Source: Bacteroidia bacterium
GTDB lineage: Bacteria; Bacteroidota; Bacteroidia; Cytophagales; Cyclobacteriaceae
Direction of reading: 5' to 3'
Assembly: GCA_016650355.1 (NCBI GenBank)
Contig: JAENVX010000467.1
Location: 1-5,176 of the forward strand
DNA: 5,176 nucleotides
Under the pieces are notes generated by a model. It had not been told where the DNA came from and searched no databases. It saw nothing but the letters and a program-made list of their open reading frames with translations. Within the stretch, counting starts at the first letter, position 1, and every line of letters begins with the position of its first letter. Both the position numbers and the translations under genes were made by a program. Shown in pieces: positions 1 through 4,397 of this stretch.

Positions 1-323
1 CCGCACCCACCTGGATGATATTAGTAGGCATGGGCTTGTATTTTGGATACATCCAATTCAATAGCATTTTTTTTGATCGCTTGATTGCCACTTTTAAATA
101 TGTAAGCACTGTTGGGTTTTTGATCTACCTGGCAGATTCTTTTGGCTACTTAGGTAGTGTTGGTGTTTTGCTCTTCAAAGAATTTGGAAATACACAATTA
201 AGTTGGCTCGAGTTCTTTATGACGTCCGGATACATTATGTCTATTGCTGGTTCCTTTCTTATTACTGCATCACTTATCTACTTCATTGCCAAGTATAAAA
301 ATTGGACAACGGTTGAAGATTAG
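1..323 (+). CDS. DUF5690-like multi-pass membrane protein, C-terminal part
   Basis: The 5' end lies outside the window. The reading frame is already open at the left edge (Ala-Pro-Thr-Trp before the first Met at 15), so that Met is probably internal and not the start. About 106 residues are visible, ending in TAG at 321-323. They contain three hydrophobic segments, roughly ILVGMGLYFGYIQF, the stretch around VGFLIYLADSFGYLGSVGVL, and SIAGSFLITASLIYFIA, followed by a short charged tail. The motif FDRLIATFK followed by GFLIYLADSFGYLGS resembles, from memory, the C-terminal region of DUF5690, an uncharacterised Bacteroidota family with a transporter-like (MFS-like) topology. No catalytic or binding residue can be named. 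Function and substrate are unknown. The 101-bp gap to rpoN makes a shared operon possible but not shown. Confidence 0.7.
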   Translation, partial: APTWMILVGMGLYFGYIQFNSIFFDRLIATFKYVSTVGFLIYLADSFGYLGSVGVLLFKEFGNTQLSWLEFFMTSGYIMSIAGSFLITASLIYFIAKYKNWTTVED

Positions 324-354
324 ATTAAAGAAGATTCAATCTATTAAGGATCCA

Positions 355-384
355 GCATCCAAATTCACTTTTAAATTTAGATGC
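355..384 (+). other. Imperfect hairpin in the gap before rpoN
   Basis: GCATCCAAATT (355-365) and AATTTAGATGC (374-384) pair over 11 positions with one C-A mismatch (360/379), around an 8-nt loop. No run of T follows directly, so it is not a classical intrinsic terminator. It may end the upstream transcript weakly or sit in the rpoN leader. The gap 324-424 also holds a 6-bp inverted repeat, TAGATT (321-326) with AATCTA (338-343), that includes the upstream stop codon. TAAATTTA (372-379) is one base short of the Bacteroidota -7 consensus TAnnTTTG, but no matching TTG lies at the expected distance upstream, so I call no rpoN promoter. Confidence 0.35.
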
Positions 385-424
385 GTACTGATTTTAATTA
401 ACTTGCACCAGGAAAAAATCCTCC

Positions 425-1906
425 ATGCAAAAACTCGGTTTATTTCAAGGGCTTCAACAAAAACTATCGCCACAGCAGATTCAATTTATTAAGCTGCTCC
501 AGGTGCCAACAGCCGAACTGGAAAACCGTATAGAAGAAGAGCTTGAATTGAACCCAACACTTGAAGAGGGCGCACCCGATGAATCCTCTCCGGACGACAA
601 TACAGCGGAAGAAGAACCTACAGCTGAGGAACCGGCCCAAGAGGAAGATACTGCAACTTCGAAAGACGATGAAATAGATATCAAAGACTATCTACAAGAT
701 GACGATTACAGCAGCTATAAGACTCACACCGATGATGATGATGATGAAGATGACCGTGAAATGCCTTTCCCCACTGCCACCTCCCTTCACGAAACACTAT
801 TAACGCAACTGGGATTTTTAGGGTTGAATGACCATCTGAACACTATTGGAATACAGTTGATTGGAAGTATTGAGGGAGACGGATATATACGCAGGGATTT
901 GGAGTCCATTGTAAATGACCTTGCATTTTCGCAAAGTATGGAAACTAATCTTCAAGAGGTTGATGAGGTTTTGAAGAAGATCCAAAGTTTTGATCCGGCA
1001 GGAATTGCCGCCCGCAACCTTCAGGAGTGTCTATTGCTGCAACTCGAACGAATGGATGATGGGCAGGATGTAGATGTGATCGTAGGCAAACGTATTCTAA
1101 AAGAATGCTACGAAGAATTCACAAAAAAACATTATGCTAAAATATTAAAGAAACTTGACCTGGATGACGAAGATTATATAAAGGATGCTATCGAGTTAAT
1201 CGTGCGGCTTAACCCCAAACCAGGTGGAGAAGTAAGTTCGGGGATGGTTAAGAATCAGTTTGTGATCCCTGATTTCATTTTAACAAACAACAATGGAAAA
1301 TTAGACCTTGCATTAAACTCGCGAAACGCTCCTGAGCTCAGAATAAGCAGATCATATTCGGAAATGTTTAAAGCGTATGATAAAGGTGATAAAAAAGACA
1401 AGAAGCTAAAAGAAGCCGTAACCTTTGTAAAACAAAAACTTGATGCAGCGAAGTGGTTTATCGATGCTATTAAACAACGTCAGCAAACGTTATTGCGCAC
1501 GATGCGGGCCATCGTTGATTTTCAATTCGACTATTTTTTGGAAGGTGATGAGACCAAACTCAGACCCATGATCTTAAAAAACATTGCAGAGATGATAAAT
1601 ATGGACATCTCTACAGTGAGCCGGGTTGCTAGCAGTAAAACCATTCAAACTGATTTTGGTGTTTTTCCATTGAAGTATTTTTTCTCTGAAGGAATAGCTA
1701 CTGACTCCGGTGAAGAAGTGAGCAGCAGGGAAGTGAAACAGATCATTCGTGACTTAATTGATCAAGAAGACAAAAGCAAACCGCTGTCCGATGACAAACT
1801 CGAGGATCTGCTTAATAAAAAAGGGTACAACATTGCCAGGCGCACAGTTGCGAAATACCGCGAACAATTGAATATTCCTGTTGCCCGACTTAGAAAGGAA
1901 TTATAA
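425..1906 (+). CDS. rpoN: RNA polymerase sigma-54 factor RpoN
   Basis: Sigma-54 directs RNA polymerase to -24/-12 promoters, where open-complex formation needs an ATP-dependent enhancer-binding protein. All family regions are present in 493 residues (E. coli RpoN has 477). Region I is the Gln/Leu-rich activator-interacting segment (about 1-50, with QQKLSPQQIQFIKLLQ and a Glu-rich ELELNPTLEEG). Region II is a very acidic linker (about 51-112) including DDDDDEDD. The core-binding domain covers about 115-300, with the family motif SFDPAGIAARNLQECL near 188-203. The helix-turn-helix lies near 384-420 (NIAEMINMDISTVSRV). The RpoN box is ARRTVAKYRE at 471-480, the signature that reads the -24 element. 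The ATG at 425 places region I at the usual distance from the N-terminus. An AGGA at 410-413 is a poor, distant Shine-Dalgarno match. The gene ends one base before the PAP2-like gene. The region II linker is enriched in Asp/Glu, partly from a GAT repeat. Identification is firm. Confidence 0.98.
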   Translation: MQKLGLFQGLQQKLSPQQIQFIKLLQVPTAELENRIEEELELNPTLEEGAPDESSPDDNTAEEEPTAEEPAQEEDTATSKDDEIDIKDYLQDDDYSSYKTHTDDDDDEDDREMPFPTATSLHETLLTQLGFLGLNDHLNTIGIQLIGSIEGDGYIRRDLESIVNDLAFSQSMETNLQEVDEVLKKIQSFDPAGIAARNLQECLLLQLERMDDGQDVDVIVGKRILKECYEEFTKKHYAKILKKLDLDDEDYIKDAIELIVRLNPKPGGEVSSGMVKNQFVIPDFILTNNNGKLDLALNSRNAPELRISRSYSEMFKAYDKGDKKDKKLKEAVTFVKQKLDAAKWFIDAIKQRQQTLLRTMRAIVDFQFDYFLEGDETKLRPMILKNIAEMINMDISTVSRVASSKTIQTDFGVFPLKYFFSEGIATDSGEEVSSREVKQIIRDLIDQEDKSKPLSDDKLEDLLNKKGYNIARRTVAKYREQLNIPVARLRKEL

Positions 1907-1910
1907 CGTG
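1894..1910 (+). promoter_or_regulatory. Shine-Dalgarno-like site and GTG start of the PAP2-like gene
   Basis: AAAGGA (1894-1899) lies inside the last codons of rpoN, 8 nt before a GTG at 1908-1910. The rpoN stop TAA is at 1904-1906, leaving a single base between genes. This is the clearest ribosome-binding match in the window; the other genes have A-rich leaders. Starting at GTG gives an N-terminus running directly into the family-typical FISIVFHPLL segment, whereas the in-frame TTG at 1881 would add nine residues encoded within rpoN and the next ATG (1956) would remove the HPLL motif. The arrangement suggests translational coupling to rpoN (inference). Confidence 0.6.
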
Positions 1911-2513
1911 AAGGGGGTATCCAGGTTTATTTCTATTGTCTTCCATCCCTTGCTGATGACCACTTATCTATTCGGGGTGCTATTCTACTTCTTGCCAATA
2001 ATTTTTCAACCCATCAGGCCTTCTTTTGCTTTCATTGGTCTAATTTTTATGATGACTTTTATACTTCCCGCCATCAACTTTCTTTTCTTTAAGGTTACCG
2101 GCACGATAGATAATCTTGCGATGCCCGAACGGAAGCAAAGAATAATACCGTTTCTATTTATTTCAATTCTTTATTGCGCTGTCACCTTCCTATTTCACTG
2201 GAAAGTAAATGCCGCTGCTGTAACTAATTTACTAATGACCATTAGTGCCATGGTTGTCATCTCCGCAAGCATTACACTTTTCTATAAAGTAAGCATCCAT
2301 AGTGCTGCCATTTGGGGAATTGTTGGAATTTTGCTGCCCCTATATAAATCTTCAAGTGGTTTGCTTTTGATTCCTATCACAATACTCATTATCGTGGCGG
2401 GCATGGTCATGTCATCGCGTCTAATGCTAAATGCCCATACACCACGGGAAGTCCTAACCGGTAGTCTGTTGGGTTTCGGAATCGGGTTTGGTGGGGTTCT
2501 GATTTTGTTTTAG
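1908..2513 (+). CDS. PAP2-like (phosphatidic acid phosphatase-type) integral membrane protein
   Basis: The protein has 201 residues with the GTG start at 1908. It is strongly hydrophobic, with about six membrane segments (around 18-34, 40-60, 80-97, 105-126, 131-147 and 151-168, plus a hydrophobic C-terminus at 184-201). Cytoplasmic or loop charges cluster at ERKQR (74-78). It resembles the PAP2-type proteins often found directly behind rpoN in Bacteroidota (from memory). PAP2 phosphatases use three motifs: KX6RP, PSGH and SRX5HX3D. Here the third is recognisable as SR-LMLNA-H-TPR-E (S170, R171, H177, E181), with Glu where the family has Asp. The second appears as SIH (H131). No KX6RP is visible. 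The membrane location is solid, but lipid phosphate hydrolysis is only a possibility given these changes. The gene is tightly linked to rpoN. A hairpin surrounds its stop codon. Confidence 0.75.
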   Translation: MKGVSRFISIVFHPLLMTTYLFGVLFYFLPIIFQPIRPSFAFIGLIFMMTFILPAINFLFFKVTGTIDNLAMPERKQRIIPFLFISILYCAVTFLFHWKVNAAAVTNLLMTISAMVVISASITLFYKVSIHSAAIWGIVGILLPLYKSSSGLLLIPITILIIVAGMVMSSRLMLNAHTPREVLTGSLLGFGIGFGGVLILF

Positions 2514-2533
2514 AATGGATATCAAAATCAGGA
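2497..2533 (+). terminator. Candidate hairpin around the PAP2-like stop codon
   Basis: TTCTGATTTTG (2497-2507) and CAAAATCAGGA (2523-2533) form an 11-bp stem with one G-T wobble and a core of nine perfect pairs. The 15-nt loop carries the TAG stop at 2511-2513. The stem is AT-rich and only a short ATTTG follows, so termination would be weak. It could also protect the 3' end of the rpoN transcript. Confidence 0.4.
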
Positions 2534-2560
2534 TTTGTAAATTGCCTGAACCAATATAAT
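2534..2560 (+). promoter_or_regulatory. Weak promoter candidate before the paaG-like gene
   Basis: TTTG (2534-2537) is followed after 17 bp by TATAAT (2555-2560), 24 bp before the start codon at 2585. The spacing suits a promoter, but the downstream box does not match the Bacteroidota TAnnTTTG consensus. In AT-rich DNA such a match can arise by chance. Confidence 0.2.
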
Positions 2561-2584
2561 ATACGCAACAAAAAAATCAACAGT

Positions 2585-3367
2585 ATGAATTTTCAATTTC
2601 TGAAATATAGCATTAGCGATGGTGTAGCAACTATTGCGTTCAATCGGCCAGATGTTTACAATGCCTTAAATGATGGAATCACCTATGAATTGCAGGACGC
2701 TCTAAAAGCGGTAGCGAAAGATGATCTGGTACGCGTGATCGTTTTGACAGGCGAAGGAAAAGCATTCTGTTCAGGCCAAGATTTAAAAGAAGGATCAGCA
2801 CAAGAAAAACGATCTTTTATGGATTCATTGCACAAACGTTACAATCCAATTGTACGTGCAATGCGAAACTTGCCTAAACCAATTATCTGCAGACTCAATG
2901 GAGTGGCTGCAGGCGCAGGCTGTTCTCTGGCACTTGCGTGCGATATAATTGTTGCCACTGAGGAATCTACGCTGATTGAAGTCTTTGTAAACATCGGCTT
3001 AGTACCTGATTCTGGTTCTTCCTATTTTTTACCCAGGTTGGTTGGCACGACTAAAGCGTTTGAATTGTGTAGTATGGGTTCTCATATAAAAGCAAAAGAG
3101 GCTTTTGATTTAGGACTTGTAAATAAAGTTGTACCATCGAATCAACTGGATCTTGCTATAAAAGAGTATACTGACTATTTCGCCCAAGCGCCTACAAAGG
3201 CTATTGGTTTGATAAAAAAGATGCTTAACAAATCAGCTACATCTTCTCTGGATGACATGTTGGACTATGAAGCATACTGTCAAGAAATAGCAGGCAGCAG
3301 CCACGACCATAAAGAAGGCGTCACGGCATTTCTCGAAAAAAGAAAACCTACATTTTTGGGTAAGTAG
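2585..3367 (+). CDS. paaG: Enoyl-CoA hydratase/isomerase (crotonase) family protein, PaaG-like
   Basis: The protein has 260 residues, the usual crotonase length, and is probably cytoplasmic. The oxyanion-hole segments are FCSGQDL (61-67) and NGVAAGAG (105-112), which bind the acyl-CoA thioester. Features pointing to PaaG over a simple hydratase are YNPIVR (86-91), GLVPDSGSSYFLPRLVG (138-154) with Asp142 where PaaG has its catalytic Asp, the EIAG-S-S-HDHKEGVTAFL region, and the C-terminal KRKPTFLGK, which closely follows the E. coli PaaG ending as I recall it. PaaG isomerises the ring epoxide of phenylacetyl-CoA to the oxepin and can also shift enoyl-CoA double bonds. The ATG at 2585 gives a normal N-terminus (FLKYSISDGVATIAFNRP) and has an A-rich leader. 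No other phenylacetate (paa) genes are in the window, so a role in general enoyl-CoA isomerisation or beta-oxidation is an alternative. Family membership is firm; the substrate is not. Confidence 0.88.
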   Translation: MNFQFLKYSISDGVATIAFNRPDVYNALNDGITYELQDALKAVAKDDLVRVIVLTGEGKAFCSGQDLKEGSAQEKRSFMDSLHKRYNPIVRAMRNLPKPIICRLNGVAAGAGCSLALACDIIVATEESTLIEVFVNIGLVPDSGSSYFLPRLVGTTKAFELCSMGSHIKAKEAFDLGLVNKVVPSNQLDLAIKEYTDYFAQAPTKAIGLIKKMLNKSATSSLDDMLDYEAYCQEIAGSSHDHKEGVTAFLEKRKPTFLGK

Positions 3368-3378
3368 AAATAAGGATA

Positions 3379-4101
3379 CTAAAATCCATTAATAGAAATA
3401 CCAATGGTATAGTTATTCATTGTAGTTTGATCAGGCCCCTTGCCTTTTTCAAATAGTGGTGTCAAATTGTAGAACCCAAAAATATTAAACGATCCCACGC
3501 CTATTCTTGTGTAAACTCCATAGCGGATTTGTGTGAGACCAAAATTTTGTTTGTCCTTTGATATTTTTGTTTCACCATCTTCCTTATACTTTACTTTCAT
3601 CTTTGAATCAAACAAGTAACCTATTCGCCCTCCAATGGCAACATTAAAACTACGCCCTAAATCCTCAGGTGCGGTGTCAAACCGAAACTCGAGCGGTATC
3701 TCGACATAATTTGTAGCCAACATCGATTTTTTGATTCCACTAAAAAAATTAGAGCCAGGTAATAATAAAAACTCCTCCGTTGAGTTTTCTGAAGTATCAG
3801 CCAGAACATACTTGTTAGTGAAGAGCCATCTTTCCAAGCTGGCACCTATTCCAGGGTTAAAACTGAAATGCGAACGCCCCATCCTTATTGGATATTGATA
3901 GTATAAGTTCACTGTCCTTGAGCCCCAAAAACCTTGATTAAAATTTAAGGGTTTTCTTAATCCCTGATTAAAGCCTAAGTCAATCATGAATGAGCCGGGG
4001 ATATTCGGTCTTGCGGCCTTCCTAGGTTTTTCCTGAGAATATAGGTTAAATGAGATAACAAAAAGAGTTAACAACACTGCTAGGCTCCGGCTCATGTTCA
4101 T
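3379..4101 (-). CDS. Outer-membrane beta-barrel protein (PorT-like fold)
   Basis: The protein has 240 residues. An N-terminal signal peptide is clear: basic Arg5, a hydrophobic core at about 7-18, and probable cleavage after LYS (residue 22) before QEK. There is no lipobox Cys. The mature part alternates polar and hydrophobic residues in strand-like segments rich in Gly and aromatics (for example SFMIDLGFN, RTVNLYYQYPI, HFSFNPGIGASLERW, NYVEIPLEFRFD, FNVAIGGRIGYLFDSKMKV, IRYGVYTRIGVGSFNIFGFYNLTPLF). It ends in Phe, as many outer-membrane barrels do. The pattern fits the small Bacteroidota outer-membrane beta-barrel families commonly annotated as PorT family. I do not see convincing similarity to PorT of the type IX secretion system itself, so no symbol is given. 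The start is ATG at 4101-4099, with another in-frame ATG two codons on (4095). A good promoter lies just upstream. It converges on the paaG-like gene with 11 bp between stops. Confidence 0.72.
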   Translation of the reverse strand: MNMSRSLAVLLTLFVISFNLYSQEKPRKAARPNIPGSFMIDLGFNQGLRKPLNFNQGFWGSRTVNLYYQYPIRMGRSHFSFNPGIGASLERWLFTNKYVLADTSENSTEEFLLLPGSNFFSGIKKSMLATNYVEIPLEFRFDTAPEDLGRSFNVAIGGRIGYLFDSKMKVKYKEDGETKISKDKQNFGLTQIRYGVYTRIGVGSFNIFGFYNLTPLFEKGKGPDQTTMNNYTIGISINGF

Positions 4102-4120
4102 TTGTTTATTTTAAAAGCTG

Positions 4121-4153
4121 CAAAAATAGGTGTTTTGTTGGCAGTGGCCAAAA
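4121..4153 (-). promoter_or_regulatory. Bacteroidota-type promoter for the beta-barrel gene
   Basis: Read on the minus strand, TTTTG (4153-4149) is followed after 20 bp by TATTTTTG (4128-4121), a full match to TAnnTTTG. Transcription would start near 4117, leaving a leader of about 16 nt before the ATG at 4101. The -33 box is one arm of the palindrome at 4149-4162. Confidence 0.6.
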
Positions 4154-4162
4154 GTCCTTTTG
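4149..4162. repeat. Palindrome joining two divergent -33 boxes
   Basis: CAAAAGTCCTTTTG is a perfect 6-bp inverted repeat around a 2-bp centre. Its left arm is the -33 box of the minus-strand promoter and its right arm that of the plus-strand promoter. It overlaps a second inverted repeat, TTGGC (4138-4142) with GCCAA (4147-4151). It could be a byproduct of two adjacent promoters or a binding site for a dimeric regulator. Confidence 0.5.
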
Positions 4163-4188
4163 TGCTGTGAATTATTCCTTTAAATTTG
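4158..4188 (+). promoter_or_regulatory. Bacteroidota-type promoter for tRNA-Arg
   Basis: TTTTG (4158-4162) is followed after 18 bp by TAAATTTG (4181-4188), a full match to TAnnTTTG. Transcription would start near 4192, giving a 5' leader of about 60 nt that RNase P would remove from the tRNA. The leader holds only a weak 5-bp stem, GATGA (4217-4221) with TCATC (4227-4231), and no convincing ORF. Confidence 0.6.
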
Positions 4189-4253
4189 CACACTGTTTTT
4201 ACAAACGTACTGCTGAGATGATTATTTCATCAGGAAAGTTTAAAACTGGAATC

Positions 4254-4327
4254 GGGCCTGTAGCTTAATTGAATAAAGCATCTGACTACGGATCAGAAGA
4301 TTCAGGGTTTGAATCCCTGCAGGCTCA
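4254..4327 (+). tRNA. tRNA-Arg (anticodon ACG)
   Basis: A full cloverleaf of 74 nt can be folded. The acceptor stem is GGGCCTG (4254-4260) with CAGGCTC (4320-4326), including one G2-U71 wobble, and the discriminator is A4327. The D stem is GCTT with AAGC, with a 9-nt loop. The anticodon stem TCTGA/TCAGA encloses loop CTACGGA with anticodon ACG (4288-4290). The T stem is CAGGG/CCCTG, with a 7-nt loop. A34 would be deaminated to inosine by TadA, letting it read CGU, CGC and CGA. A20 and C35, identity elements for arginylation in E. coli, are present. CCA is not encoded (CAA follows the discriminator), so it must be added by nucleotidyltransferase. Two near-invariant bases are changed: D-loop position 19 is A (4272) and T-loop position 56 is T (4310). 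No stem is disrupted, so the gene looks functional. Confidence 0.96.
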
Positions 4328-4342
4328 CAAAACTAAACTAGT

Positions 4343-4367
4343 AAAAGCGGCTGTGATAGCCGCTTTT
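4343..4367 (+). terminator. Intrinsic terminator after tRNA-Arg
   Basis: AAAAGCGGCT (4343-4352) and AGCCGCTTTT (4358-4367) form a perfect 10-bp stem with a GC-rich core and the 5-nt loop GTGAT. The T run on the 3' arm continues loosely as GTGTTTG. It lies 15 nt past the tRNA 3' end and 30 nt before asnS. The A-run/T-run symmetry would allow it to act in both directions. Confidence 0.85.
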
Positions 4368-4397
4368 GTGTTTGTACTCAGTACAACATTATTTGTT

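Noticed and set aside
244..492. Plus-strand ORF of 82 codons across the rpoN start
   Set aside because: It overlaps both the DUF5690-like end and the rpoN start in another frame, and its composition is not protein-like.
481..684. Minus-strand Ser-rich ORF
   Set aside because: It is the mirror of the Glu/Asp-rich rpoN region; the long Ser runs come from antisense GAA/GAG/GAT codons.
1881..1907. TTG at 1881 as start of the PAP2-like gene
   Set aside because: It would add nine residues encoded within rpoN without family resemblance; the GTG at 1908 has a Shine-Dalgarno-like site and fits the family N-terminus.
2927..3060. TGGCAC-type matches that might be sigma-54 (-24/-12) promoters
   Set aside because: The matches at about 2929 and 3044 lie inside the paaG-like coding region and lack a correctly spaced TTGC.
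3657..3845. Minus-strand ORF of 62 codons inside the beta-barrel gene
   Set aside because: A shifted frame of a well-supported gene, with no recognisable features.
4218..4268. Possible 16-codon leader peptide before tRNA-Arg
   Set aside because: It has no ribosome-binding site, no run of a regulatory codon, and ends inside the tRNA.
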